Below are positions 41,953 to 50,639 of a stretch of DNA of 64,000 nt, in pieces (position 1 is the stretch's first letter; each line of letters opens with the position of its first letter). The stretch is from an uncultured Halieaceae bacterium (GTDB taxonomy: Bacteria > Pseudomonadota > Gammaproteobacteria > Pseudomonadales > Halieaceae), in NCBI GenBank assembly GCA_938074045.1, contig CALJGI010000011.1, forward strand, positions 62,001 through 126,000. Direction: 5' to 3'. The notes below the pieces were generated by a model that worked only from the letters and a program-made list of their open reading frames with translations, made no database searches and was not told where the DNA came from. The translations under genes and the position numbers were made by a program.

Positions 41953-43308
41953 CTACAGCCGAGCGAAATCATTATACAACGCCAGCCCCATGACCCCCAG
42001 AATAATAAACAGCCCCAATTGGTATCCCAGGAGCTGCACCCGTTCGGGAACTGGTCGACCCGCAACCAGTTCAAGGCAGTAGTAAAGCAGGTGCCCTCCA
42101 TCCAGTACCGGGATTGGAAGCAGGTTTAGTACACCCAAGCTGATACTCAGCAGAGCCAGGAATGCCACATAGGACTCCAGACCCGACTCCGCCGAAGCGG
42201 TCGCCACTTTAGCAATGGTAATAGGGCCACTCAAGTTTTTCGGGGAAATGAGCCCCATCAACATCTTCTTGATGGATGTGAGGGTAAAAAGTGACAGATC
42301 CCAGGTCCTTTTCATCGCCACGCCCAACGCTGCCACCGGTCCATATTCGAAGGTGCGCACCCACTTCTCTGGCCACTCGGGTATCTGCACTGAAACACCT
42401 ACCTGACCGATACTCTCTCCGTTACTGCCAACCTGGCGCCTGGGGGTTACTTCAAGCCACTCCACACGACCGGATCTTTCTACTTCAAGGGCAATCGCCT
42501 GTGCGGGCCGCGCTTGAACATATTCAACAAATGCCAGCCACTCACTTACGGGCTGCCCATCGACGGACAACACCAGATCTCCAACTTGCAGTCCGCCCGC
42601 TTTTGCAGGGCTATCGGCCACGACCTCCGCTAATTGTGGTGGGACCGGCGGCCGGTAGAGGCTCAGCCCCAGTCCACCCACCAAATCCGGTGTTTCGGCA
42701 CCTGCCAGCCACTCATCAAGTTCGCCCAGAGAATCGTAGACGACATCGCTGCCCTCATAGCGCACGGAGAACCGGATCGGACCTGATTCTCCAATACGAT
42801 CCAGAAGACGAAAATTCAACGCTTGCCAGGTCGGCGTTTCCTGGCCATCGACGGCAACGATTTCCTGACCCGACTCCAGACCGGCCACCTCCGCAACCGA
42901 GCCTTTTTCAACAGACCCAACAATCGGTGTATAGCCTGTTTCACCCGCCATATAGACCAGCCAGAAAGCAGCAATAGCCAGCGCGAAATTAGCCAACGGC
43001 CCCGCGGCTACAATAGCTATGCGCTGTAGTGGTGGCTTGCGATTAAAAGCACCATCGAGTTCGGCTGCGTCCACCTCCCCTTCGCGCTCATCCAGCATCT
43101 TCACGTAGCCACCCAGCGGAATCAGTGCAATAACGTATTCGGTACCGACTTTGTCGTACCAGCGATACAACGGCGCGCCAAAACCAATAGAAAATCTAAG
43201 CACCCGCACTCCACAGCGGCGGGCCACCCAGAAATGGCCGAACTCATGCACCGTAACCAACACAGCGACGGTGACCACAAACATGACTACAGAATTGATC
43301 CACTCCAT
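41953..43308 (-). CDS. rseP: Site-2 zinc metalloprotease RseP
   Basis: This 451-residue intramembrane protease cuts anti-sigma factor RseA in the sigma-E pathway and clears signal-peptide remnants. The zinc motif VHEFGHFW lies in the first helix and the third ligand in LPIPVLDGGHLLYY. Two PDZ-type domains (about residues 115-300) lie between. It is 4 bases after dxr and 118 bases before bamA, so envelope-stress control sits beside its own main client pathway. Confidence 0.96.
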   Translation of the reverse strand: MEWINSVVMFVVTVAVLVTVHEFGHFWVARRCGVRVLRFSIGFGAPLYRWYDKVGTEYVIALIPLGGYVKMLDEREGEVDAAELDGAFNRKPPLQRIAIVAAGPLANFALAIAAFWLVYMAGETGYTPIVGSVEKGSVAEVAGLESGQEIVAVDGQETPTWQALNFRLLDRIGESGPIRFSVRYEGSDVVYDSLGELDEWLAGAETPDLVGGLGLSLYRPPVPPQLAEVVADSPAKAGGLQVGDLVLSVDGQPVSEWLAFVEYVQARPAQAIALEVERSGRVEWLEVTPRRQVGSNGESIGQVGVSVQIPEWPEKWVRTFEYGPVAALGVAMKRTWDLSLFTLTSIKKMLMGLISPKNLSGPITIAKVATASAESGLESYVAFLALLSISLGVLNLLPIPVLDGGHLLYYCLELVAGRPVPERVQLLGYQLGLFIILGVMGLALYNDFARL

Positions 43309-43312
43309 CTGT

Positions 43313-44530
43313 CTATCCCCAGCGACAATTTTTTTGGATCATAAATTCACGGGCCAGATCCCTCGCCAGCCCGTCTACCTCTTTGACATCATTCAATGTC
43401 AGTGGTTCAGCAGCGGGAGCAGCTTCAAGTACAGACTCCACCAGTTCCGCAATCCCCGTAAAGGGAATATCGCCCCGCAGGAAGGAGGCGACCGCTTCTT
43501 CATTGGCTGCATTCAACACCGCGCTTGCGCCGCCACCGGCCTCAGCCGCTGATCGCGCCAGGCGAAGACTGGGAAAGCGCTGAATATCAGGGGCTTCGAA
43601 TTCCAAGGCCCCAGTGGTAACCAGATCCAGTGCAGTGACGCCGGAGTCAATTCGCTGCGGCCAGGCCAGACCATAGGCGATTGGAGTCCGCATATCAGGA
43701 TTCCCCATCTGGGCGAGCACAGAGCCATCGTCATAATCGACCATCGAATGCACCACGCTCTGAGGATGGATCACTATCTCTATCTGCTCCGGACCTACGG
43801 TAAAAAGTCTACAGGCTTCTATCAGTTCCAGCCCCTTGTTCATCAAAGTGGCAGAATCCACCGAGATTTTACGGCCCATACTCCAGTTGGGGTGCGCACA
43901 GGCCTGCTCGGGGGTGACACTTCGCATATCTGCCAGACTCCAATCCCTGAACGGTCCACCGGAAGCAGTCAGTATAATTTTGCGGATACCGTGGGAACCA
44001 ATTTTCCCACCATTTTGCACAACCTCTGGCAGACACTGAAAAATGGCATTGTGCTCACTGTCAATAGGTAGAACCGTCGCGCCGGATATCTCCACAGCCT
44101 GCATAAACAAGGCCCCGGCCATTACCAGAGCCTCTTTATTGGCGAGTAAAACAGTCTTGCCCGCGTGCACCGCCGCCATGGTCGAGTCTAGCCCCGCCGC
44201 GCCGACGATCGCAGCCATGACAACGTCGACGTTGGGATCAGAGGCAATCTGTTCAAGCCCACTGGGGCCGGTGAGCAGGGTAGTATTGGGGCTGGCTGCC
44301 GCCAGCTTATCGGACAGATTGTCTGCATAGTCCTCGTCCGCGATAACGGCGTACGCCGGTTGGTAGACTCTGCACTGCTCTACCAGCGCATCAACACGGT
44401 TGTTGGCACTCAAAGCATAGACACTGAATCGGTCGGGGTGACGTCCTATCACATCCAGGGTACTGCAGCCAATTGAACCAGTCGCACCCAACACGGATAT
44501 CTGTCGTATTGCTTCGCTCACGCTGATCAA
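43313..44530 (-). CDS. dxr: 1-deoxy-D-xylulose-5-phosphate reductoisomerase
   Basis: This 405-residue enzyme of the MEP pathway forms MEP with NADPH. The motifs are [44 protein letters not shown] and LTASGGPF. The start is TTG at 44530, overlapping the cdsA stop as TTGA; an internal GTG nine bases later is the alternative. Its product feeds ispD at 23650-24351. Confidence 0.96.
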   Translation of the reverse strand: MISVSEAIRQISVLGATGSIGCSTLDVIGRHPDRFSVYALSANNRVDALVEQCRVYQPAYAVIADEDYADNLSDKLAAASPNTTLLTGPSGLEQIASDPNVDVVMAAIVGAAGLDSTMAAVHAGKTVLLANKEALVMAGALFMQAVEISGATVLPIDSEHNAIFQCLPEVVQNGGKIGSHGIRKIILTASGGPFRDWSLADMRSVTPEQACAHPNWSMGRKISVDSATLMNKGLELIEACRLFTVGPEQIEIVIHPQSVVHSMVDYDDGSVLAQMGNPDMRTPIAYGLAWPQRIDSGVTALDLVTTGALEFEAPDIQRFPSLRLARSAAEAGGGASAVLNAANEEAVASFLRGDIPFTGIAELVESVLEAAPAAEPLTLNDVKEVDGLARDLAREFMIQKNCRWG

Positions 44531-45357
44531 AGCCCCGCCAGTATCATGCCGAGGGCAAACACAGGGGCGGCAGGTGTAAGCCCATCGATGCGGTCCAATA
44601 CACCACCATGGCCAGGCAGAATTGAGCCGCTATCCTTAACCTGTGCCAGTCGCTTCACCATACTGACCACAAGGTCGCCCACCACCGAGGAAAGAGCAGT
44701 AAAAACCCCGATTACCAAACAAACCGTGAGGGGAAATTCTTTTAGGTCAGCAAATGACCACATGGCGAGAACGCAGACGACACTGGTTAGCAGGCCGCCG
44801 AAAAAACCTTCCCAGGTTTTGCCCGGACTGATAGCAACGGCCAACTTATGGCTGCCCCATTGCCGCCCGACAAAATAGGCCCCGATATCTGCAGCGGCAA
44901 CGACGATTACAAGCGCGAGAACAAGGTAGACTCCGCCCTCTCGACTTAACAGATACACCATCCCCAACCACGCCGGCAACAACACCAGCCAGCCCATAAT
45001 GATACGCATAAACGGCGTACCCCACAGCTGCGCGCTGTTGGGATAACCCATCAGCCACAGTAGGGCGATTGCCCACCACAGACAAGCCACACCAAAGACA
45101 GACTGGATCCGATCAGAATCCGGGGTCGCGTGGAACCCACAAAACACATAGAGCGCCACCACACTTATCAGCACCATCACCACGTACGCAGAACGAGTGG
45201 CATTGGACAGCAAGCCCGCCAATCTTGACCACTCCCAACCAGCGAGCAGCAATACAGCGCCAAAGATTACGGCAACCTGTATCAATGAAAGGTATACCAA
45301 TGCGGCGATCAGGAAGCCAGCAAGCACGATGGCGGTAACAATGCGCTGTTTAAGCAC
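44527..45357 (-). CDS. cdsA: Phosphatidate cytidylyltransferase
   Basis: This 276-residue membrane enzyme makes CDP-diacylglycerol, the precursor of all phospholipids. It has about eight membrane helices and the C-terminal signature [20 protein letters not shown] followed by LDRIDGL. GTG at 45357 is chosen because GGGAG lies 6 bases upstream and the protein then begins [12 protein letters not shown] as in homologues; a farther ATG would add 15 residues. It overlaps uppS by 8 bases. Confidence 0.94.
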   Translation of the reverse strand: MLKQRIVTAIVLAGFLIAALVYLSLIQVAVIFGAVLLLAGWEWSRLAGLLSNATRSAYVVMVLISVVALYVFCGFHATPDSDRIQSVFGVACLWWAIALLWLMGYPNSAQLWGTPFMRIIMGWLVLLPAWLGMVYLLSREGGVYLVLALVIVVAAADIGAYFVGRQWGSHKLAVAISPGKTWEGFFGGLLTSVVCVLAMWSFADLKEFPLTVCLVIGVFTALSSVVGDLVVSMVKRLAQVKDSGSILPGHGGVLDRIDGLTPAAPVFALGMILAGL

Positions 45358-46057
45358 TGTATTCTCCCGAATATCGACTTCCTTCACCATCACGACGCCC
45401 AAAACGGCGTTCCCGACGACTGAAATCCTGCAGTGCTCGAGCCAGGTCTAAATCTCCAAAATCCGGCCACAGCGTGTCCGTAAAATAGAGCTCACTGTAA
45501 GCGAAATGCCATAGCATGAAGTTGCTGATCCGAGCATCTCCCCCGGTACGAATGCATAGATCCGGTTTTGGTAGATCAGCCAGGGCGGTGTGAGCGTCCA
45601 TCAGATCCTGGGTTATATCATCAGCACGCAGCTTACCCGACTCTACCTTGACCGCCAGTTCACGGGCAGCGTTGGTAATATCCCACTGGCCACCATAATC
45701 AACGGCAATAGCCAGTGTAGTTTTACTGTTTCCCGCCGTGCGTAGTTCCGCAGCGGCCATCTGCGCCTGTAGCTTGTCGCTCAAACGTCTGCGCTGACCC
45801 ACAAAACGCAGCCGGACACCATCGCGAAGTAACTCATCTACCTCTGTAGACAGATAACGCGACAGCAGCTGCATCAATGCGTTGACTTCGGCCTTGGGAC
45901 GCTCCCAATTTTCACTGCTGAAGGCAAACAGCGTGAGCACCTCTATCCCATAGCTGTTACAGGCGTGCAACACATTGCGCACGGCTTCGACGCCGGCGCT
46001 GTGTCCGGCAGGCCCGGGAAGGCGCTTTTTCTTGGCCCAGCGATTGTTACCATCCAT
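45350..46057 (-). CDS. uppS: Undecaprenyl diphosphate synthase, non-canonical start likely
   Basis: This cis-prenyltransferase makes undecaprenyl diphosphate for wall and O-antigen synthesis. From ATG 46057 it is 235 residues, starting MDGNNRWAKK, with SSENWERP, RTGGDARISNFMLW and ELYFTDTLWPDF. Homologues need the preceding strand (RHIAIIMDG). Here that segment (TIPRHIAII) is present in frame between 46058 and 46087, but no ATG, GTG or TTG exists back to the in-frame stop at 46133-46135. The true start may be CTG (46087), or an ATC/ATT such as 46102 behind CAGG. The ATG at 46057 has no Shine-Dalgarno. Confidence 0.93.
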   Translation of the reverse strand: MDGNNRWAKKKRLPGPAGHSAGVEAVRNVLHACNSYGIEVLTLFAFSSENWERPKAEVNALMQLLSRYLSTEVDELLRDGVRLRFVGQRRRLSDKLQAQMAAAELRTAGNSKTTLAIAVDYGGQWDITNAARELAVKVESGKLRADDITQDLMDAHTALADLPKPDLCIRTGGDARISNFMLWHFAYSELYFTDTLWPDFGDLDLARALQDFSRRERRFGRRDGEGSRYSGEYSA

Positions 46058-46132
46058 GATGATGGCAATGTGACGGGGAATGGTCAGTTCGGATGCGATG
46101 ATAGATACCTGAGGAAAGGCGCTGTAACAGGC

Positions 46133-46690
46133 CTATATTTCCATCAAATCCGCTTCTTTACCGGTCAGTGTCTCTTCAACACGCGCGACGTATTTGTCTG
46201 TCAACTTTTGTACCCGGTCCTGGGCACGACGGTCATCATCCTCAGATATTTCCTTATCCTTAAGCAACTCCTTGAGCATGCTTATTGCGTCACGTCGAGC
46301 ATTTCGCACCGAAACCCTCGCCGACTCGGCCTCCGCCCTCGCCTGCTTGATGTAGCCTCTCCGAGTCTCTTCAGTCAGTGCAGGCATGGGGATACGAATA
46401 TTTTCGCCGGCCGTGACAGGGTTCAAACCAAGATCGGATTTCATAATGGCCTTTTCGATATCAGGTACCAGATTCTTCTCCCAGGGCGTAACGGCCAGGG
46501 TTCTGGCATCCTCAATATTAATATTGGCCACCTGGTTCAAAGGGGTTTCAGAACCGTAATAGGAAATGGTGATACCCATCAAAATACTGGGATGCGCGCG
46601 CCCCGTCCGAATTTTGCTGAATTGCGAAGACAGGGCTTCAAGACTCTTACCCATCCGGTCCTCGGCGTCTTCCAGAATGTCGTCAATCAT
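46133..46690 (-). CDS. frr: Ribosome recycling factor
   Basis: This 185-residue factor splits post-termination ribosomes with EF-G. The two-domain sequence is typical: [47 protein letters not shown] centre ([14 protein letters not shown]) and a C-terminal helix with [11 protein letters not shown]. It lies 22 bases after pyrH in the usual rpsB-tsf-pyrH-frr order. Confidence 0.97.
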   Translation of the reverse strand: MIDDILEDAEDRMGKSLEALSSQFSKIRTGRAHPSILMGITISYYGSETPLNQVANINIEDARTLAVTPWEKNLVPDIEKAIMKSDLGLNPVTAGENIRIPMPALTEETRRGYIKQARAEAESARVSVRNARRDAISMLKELLKDKEISEDDDRRAQDRVQKLTDKYVARVEETLTGKEADLMEI

Positions 46691-46712
46691 TGCGTTTCTC
46701 TCCAGAGTGTTG

Positions 46713-47444
46713 TCACTGGGCTTCTATAAGCGTGCCGTCGTCGCCACCGACGATGATGTTCAGCAGTGCACCACTATTCTCCATCGCAAAGACGCGCACA
46801 GGCATATCATGGTCTCTGCACAATACGATGGCGGTTAAATCCATTACCCCCAGCTTACGATCAAGTACCTCGTCGTAGGTCAGGCGGTCGTACTTGACGG
46901 CATCTGGATCTTTCATCGGGTCAGCCGAGTACACGCCATCGACCTTTGTGGCCTTCAAGATAAGGTCGGCATCTATCTCTATGCCGCGCAGACACGCGGA
47001 AGAGTCCGTAGTAAAAAAGGGATTACCGGTTCCGGCTGCAAAAATTACAACATCGCCGTTACTCAGCGCTCTGGTCGCCTTACGACGATCATAGTGATCT
47101 ACTACGCCACTCATGGGTATGGCTGACATCACCTGGGTAGCAATACTGGATCGTTCCAGTGCGTCTCGCATAGCGAGGGCATTCATCACGGTGGCCAACA
47201 TACCCATATGGTCGCCGGTAACACGATCGAGACCTACCTTGTGCAGCGCGGCGCCGCGAAACAGATTTCCGCCGCCGATGACAAGTCCCACCTGTACACC
47301 AATACCTACCAGTTGGCCTATTTCCAGCGCCATGCGATCCAGCACCTTGGGGTCTATCCCAAAGTCCTCATCACCAGTGAGCGCCTCACCACTGAGTTTG
47401 AGCAAGATGCGCTTGTACTTTCTATCCCTATTATGACTGGGCAT
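46713..47444 (-). CDS. pyrH: Uridylate kinase
   Basis: This 243-residue hexameric UMP kinase of the amino-acid kinase fold contains [44 protein letters not shown] and [18 protein letters not shown]. The start ATG has GAGGAG about 8 bases upstream. A separate promoter candidate and the tsf terminator lie just upstream, so it probably heads its own transcript with frr and uppS. Confidence 0.97.
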   Translation of the reverse strand: MPSHNRDRKYKRILLKLSGEALTGDEDFGIDPKVLDRMALEIGQLVGIGVQVGLVIGGGNLFRGAALHKVGLDRVTGDHMGMLATVMNALAMRDALERSSIATQVMSAIPMSGVVDHYDRRKATRALSNGDVVIFAAGTGNPFFTTDSSACLRGIEIDADLILKATKVDGVYSADPMKDPDAVKYDRLTYDEVLDRKLGVMDLTAIVLCRDHDMPVRVFAMENSGALLNIIVGGDDGTLIEAQ

Positions 47445-47490
47445 GTGGGTCTCCTCGGGCCGACGCTATGGTAATCCTTATTTCCGCCCG

Positions 47491-47518
47491 ATTAAACAGG
47501 GTGGAGTCATCCAATCAA
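47491..47518 (-). promoter_or_regulatory. Candidate promoter for pyrH
   Basis: On the minus strand TTGATT (47513-47518), a 16-base spacer and TTTAAT (47491-47496) match sigma-70 boxes 4/6 and 5/6. It lies between the tsf terminator hairpin and the pyrH start, where a promoter is needed if the terminator is efficient. Confidence 0.4.
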
Positions 47519-47531
47519 CGTTGTTCGCAGC

Positions 47532-47558
47532 CAATAAAAACGGGGCATACGCCCCGTT
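47532..47558 (-). terminator. Intrinsic terminator after tsf
   Basis: On the minus strand the stem AACGGGGC/GCCCCGTT with loop GTAT is followed by TTTTTATT, a classical rho-independent terminator. It lies about 30 bases past the tsf stop and should end the rpsB-tsf transcript. Confidence 0.85.
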
Positions 47559-47588
47559 CAGATTAATGCACTCTGTAATCACAATGAT

Positions 47589-48458
47589 TCAAGAGCCCTG
47601 CAGCTGCTGAGCCACCTCTGTGGCAAAATCGACTTCTTGCTTGGCAATGCCCTCGCCGACTTCGTAGCGAACAAAGCTTGCTATTGAGCCGCCAGCGCTT
47701 TCCACTAATTTTCCGACTGTGACATCCGGGTCTTTTACAAAGGCTTGCTTGACGAGACTGTTCTCGGCAAGAAACTTGTTGATTTTCCCAGACACCATCT
47801 TTTCGATGATTTCAGCTGGCTTGCCGCTATCTTCGGCCTGCGCAGTAGCGATTTCGCGCTCTTTGGCTACAACTTCCCCCGGCATATCTTCAGGGTTAAC
47901 CACCTGGGGATTGACCGCTGCGACGTGCATAGCCACATCACGCGCCAGGTCCTGCTCACCGCCTTCGATTGCAGTCAACACAGCAATACGGTTGTTGCTG
48001 TGTACATAGCTTCCCACGACACCGGCCTCGCTCTCTACCACCGCGACACGGCGGACACTAACATTCTCACCCACCTTCTGTACGAGTGCTTCTCTATCAG
48101 CTTCCAATTCTCCCGCCATCAGCGCTGCCACATCGACTTCGCGGCTGCTGAACGCAGCATCAACAACTTTGGCAACAAAGCTGAGAAAGCCGTCGTCACG
48201 AGCCACAAAGTCTGTTTCGCTGTTAACCTCGACCAACACACCAAAACTGCCGTCTTCGGCAACGCGCGCGGCGACCACGCCATCCGCAGCGGTGCGTCCT
48301 GCTTTCTTGGCAGCCTTCATACCACTGGACTTACGCATTTCTTCAATGGCCAGGTCGATATCGCCATCACTTGCCTTAAGCGCTTTTTTACATTCCAGCA
48401 TTCCGAGACCGGTCCGCTCTCTAAGTTCTTTAACCATTGCTGTAGTCACGTCAGCCAT
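47589..48458 (-). CDS. tsf: Elongation factor Ts
   Basis: This 289-residue nucleotide exchange factor acts on EF-Tu. The start is [26 protein letters not shown], followed by AAADGVVA-type repeats ([12 protein letters not shown]), the [10 protein letters not shown] motif and the dimerisation region. Length is normal. It follows rpsB by 125 bases and ends before a strong terminator. Confidence 0.97.
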   Translation of the reverse strand: MADVTTAMVKELRERTGLGMLECKKALKASDGDIDLAIEEMRKSSGMKAAKKAGRTAADGVVAARVAEDGSFGVLVEVNSETDFVARDDGFLSFVAKVVDAAFSSREVDVAALMAGELEADREALVQKVGENVSVRRVAVVESEAGVVGSYVHSNNRIAVLTAIEGGEQDLARDVAMHVAAVNPQVVNPEDMPGEVVAKEREIATAQAEDSGKPAEIIEKMVSGKINKFLAENSLVKQAFVKDPDVTVGKLVESAGGSIASFVRYEVGEGIAKQEVDFATEVAQQLQGS

Positions 48459-48583
48459 AGTTCCCTCCTCATACGGCCGCCACTTGATGGCGGCCGAAAA
48501 TTAGCTCAAATATGTTGTCAGATGTGAAACCGGGAGAGCCTGTTGTCACCGTGGCCCGACCCGGCTCTGTGGTACCCGAACTA

Positions 48584-49540
48584 TCAGTCTTTGCTTGACT
48601 CTTCGGCAGCCTCAGCGGTTGCTTCTTCAGCTACAACAGCCGCTTCAGTTACCGGTGCGTCTACTGTCGCCTCTGCTGCAGCATCGGCTGGCTCTGCCGC
48701 TTCCGCGGTAGCTTCGGCTGGCTCTGCGGCTTCCTCAACGCCAGCAACGTTCGCTTCAACTGTGGCTTCAACTGTGGCTTCAGCTGCAGCTCCCGGCACA
48801 GCTTCTTCATCGGTGCTGACTTCCACAAACTCGTCGCGAGCCGCAACAGACTCACCGGCATCTGCCCGGCCCGCCAGGCAGGCATCGGCCATAGCCGTCA
48901 CATACAGCTTGATGGCGCGAATAGCGTCATCATTACCCGGCACGATGTAATCGACTCCATCGGGGTTGCTGTTGGTGTCAACAATGCCTATTACCGGGAT
49001 CCCAACCTTGTTGGCCTCGGTCACAGCAATTCGCTCGTGGTCTACGTCTACCACAAACAGTGCATCAGGCAAGCCGCCCATGTCCTTGATACCGCCAATG
49101 CTGCGCTCTAACTTCTCCATATCCCGAGTACGCATGAGGGCTTCTTTCTTGGTCAACGCGTCAAAAGTACCATCCTGCGACTGGGTTTCCAGCTCGCGAT
49201 AGCGTCGGATTGAAGCGCGAATGGTCTTGTAGTTGGTGATCATGCCACCCAACCAACGATGGCTGACGTAGGGCATTCCCGCCCGCTCAGCCTGCTCTTT
49301 GATTATCTTGCTGGCAGCGCGCTTGGTGCCCACAAAAAGAATCTTGTTTTTGTTGGCTGCGAGACGACGCACCATTTCCAGCGACTCGTTCAGCGCGGGA
49401 ACCGTGTACTCAAGATTGATGATATGAATTTTGTTACGTGCCCCGAAGATGTATTCATCCATCTTGGGGTTCCAGTAACGGGTCTGATGTCCGAAGTGCG
49501 CACCTGCCTGCAGCAGTTCACGCATGCTTACCTGTGTCAT
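48584..49540 (-). CDS. rpsB: 30S ribosomal protein S2 with acidic Ala-rich C-terminal tail
   Basis: This 318-residue protein has an N-terminal 235 residues matching S2: [51 protein letters not shown] and [22 protein letters not shown] at 49540 is the homologous start. About 75 extra residues follow, almost all Ala, Glu, Val, Thr and Pro, built from repeats such as [11 protein letters not shown] and [14 protein letters not shown]; Escherichia S2 is 241 residues. The tail is encoded by short tandem repeats (48684-48788). Confidence 0.96.
   Translation of the reverse strand: MTQVSMRELLQAGAHFGHQTRYWNPKMDEYIFGARNKIHIINLEYTVPALNESLEMVRRLAANKNKILFVGTKRAASKIIKEQAERAGMPYVSHRWLGGMITNYKTIRASIRRYRELETQSQDGTFDALTKKEALMRTRDMEKLERSIGGIKDMGGLPDALFVVDVDHERIAVTEANKVGIPVIGIVDTNSNPDGVDYIVPGNDDAIRAIKLYVTAMADACLAGRADAGESVAARDEFVEVSTDEEAVPGAAAEATVEATVEANVAGVEEAAEPAEATAEAAEPADAAAEATVDAPVTEAAVVAEEATAEAAEESSKD
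48684..48788 (-). repeat. Short tandem repeats encoding the S2 tail
   Basis: Within rpsB, the 12-mer GCTTCAACTGTG occurs twice in tandem (48753-48764 and 48765-48776), with a third diverged copy GCTTCAGCTGCA (48777-48788). A longer unit starting TCGGCTGGCTCTGC occurs twice in 48684-48735. All keep the reading frame (multiples of 3), so copy number could change without breaking the gene. Confidence 0.7.
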
Positions 49541-49654
49541 AGTATTACCTGCAATGTACGGGTTAATCCTCCACATACCCCATCGCTCAACTCGCCAGAG
49601 GCGGAGCACCCAGAACAATGTGCCGGTATGTGTGTGTCGTTTGTCCCGAACCAG

Positions 49655-49666
49655 GGGGTATACCCC
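49655..49666. promoter_or_regulatory. 12-bp palindrome in the rpsB leader
   Basis: GGGGTATACCCC is a perfect palindrome located about 10-20 bases downstream of the predicted rpsB transcription start. It could be a 5'-end stabilising hairpin, part of the S2 autoregulatory leader, or an operator for a dimeric regulator. Confidence 0.35.
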
Positions 49667-49681
49667 TAAATCGAGGCGCGC

Positions 49682-49710
49682 TTTATACCACAGGCATCAA
49701 CTAAAATGAA
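49682..49710 (-). promoter_or_regulatory. rpsB: Candidate rpsB promoter with GC-rich discriminator
   Basis: On the minus strand TTCATT (49705-49710), 17 bases, then TATAAA (49682-49687), followed by GCGCGCCTCG. The -10 matches 5/6, the -35 only 3/6. A G/C-rich discriminator is characteristic of ribosomal-protein and rRNA promoters that respond to ppGpp. Confidence 0.4.
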
Positions 49711-49861
49711 GCCCGAAGGCCTGTCTATCCTGATTCCCAGAGGTTTCGAGGCAAATTCACACACATTGGCACTCAAATAGCGGTAGAATAGCCCGCCTTT
49801 CAGACTAGCCGCTGGCTCTGGCCCGGCTGCAACAATGTTCCATGACAACCGTATTGAGCCC

Positions 49862-50635
49862 ATGAGTATTACCATAAAAACAGCAGATGAAATCGAGCGA
49901 ATGCGTGTAGCCGGCAGACTGGCGGCCGAGGTTCTCGAGATGATTACACCACATGTAGTCGCAGGTATCACGACCGGTGAATTGGATCGCATTTGCCACG
50001 ACTATATAGTCAACCAGCAGCAGGCAGTTCCCGCACCACTGAACTACAACGGATTTCCAAAATCCATCTGCACCTCCGTCAATGAGGTCGTCTGCCACGG
50101 CATACCATCGGACCGAAAACGCCTGAAAAATGGAGACATCGTCAATATAGACATTACCGTCATCAAGGACGGGTATCACGGTGATACCAGCAAAATGTTC
50201 GGCATCGGCAAGACCATCCCACACACAGAACGCCTGATGCGGGTCACTCAGGAGTGCCTGTACAAGGCTATCGATATTGTTCGCCCCGGCACCACGCTGG
50301 GTGATATCGGACACATTATTCAAGCCTATGCCGAGAAAAATCACTATTCAGTTGTGCGTGAGTACTGTGGCCACGGCATTGGCAGAGTTTTTCACGAGGA
50401 TCCCCAGATTCTCCACTATGGACGACCAGGCGTGGGCATGGCAATTGAAGAAGGCATGACCTTTACGATAGAACCAATGCTGAACGCGGGCAAAAGACAC
50501 GTAAAGCTCAATCAAAAGGATGGCTGGACTGTCAGCACCAAGGACGGCCGTAATTCTGCACAGTGGGAGCATACTCTGGCCGTGCATGCTGACGGATGTG
50601 AGGTGCTTACCGCACGCACCGAGGAAAGTTTCTGA
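49862..50635 (+). CDS. map: Methionine aminopeptidase, type I
   Basis: This 257-residue two-metal enzyme removes N-terminal Met from new proteins. The metal ligands are visible in VNIDITVIKDGYHGDTSKMF (two Asp), the His in GHGIGRVFHEDP, Glu in FTIEPMLN and the final Glu in AQWEHTLAV. ATG at 49862 gives the family start SITIKTADEIERMR; an ATG 27 bases upstream is less likely. It is divergent from rpsB and followed by glnD after 4 bases, the normal order. Confidence 0.97.
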   Translation: MSITIKTADEIERMRVAGRLAAEVLEMITPHVVAGITTGELDRICHDYIVNQQQAVPAPLNYNGFPKSICTSVNEVVCHGIPSDRKRLKNGDIVNIDITVIKDGYHGDTSKMFGIGKTIPHTERLMRVTQECLYKAIDIVRPGTTLGDIGHIIQAYAEKNHYSVVREYCGHGIGRVFHEDPQILHYGRPGVGMAIEEGMTFTIEPMLNAGKRHVKLNQKDGWTVSTKDGRNSAQWEHTLAVHADGCEVLTARTEESF

Positions 50636-50639
50636 GCGG

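Larger units (their letters stand above)
49541..49861. other. Divergent intergenic region between rpsB and map
   Basis: This 321-base stretch has no gene. It holds the rpsB 5' leader of about 135 bases (49541 to about 49675) including a 12-bp palindrome, a candidate rpsB promoter, and the map upstream region with TAGAAT near 49780 but no convincing -35 at proper spacing. The S2 leader of gammaproteobacteria often carries an autoregulatory structure; I cannot confirm the fold by eye. Confidence 0.5.

Noticed and set aside
49780..49785. Sigma-54-like or sigma-70 promoter for map
   Set aside because: TTGGCAC upstream hints at a sigma-54 -24 box, but no GC-type -12 box follows at the right distance, and the sigma-70 spacing is only 12 bases.
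50520..50639. N-terminal extension of GlnD inside map
   Set aside because: The sequence is the shadow of map; ATG 50640 follows the map stop and gives the family length.
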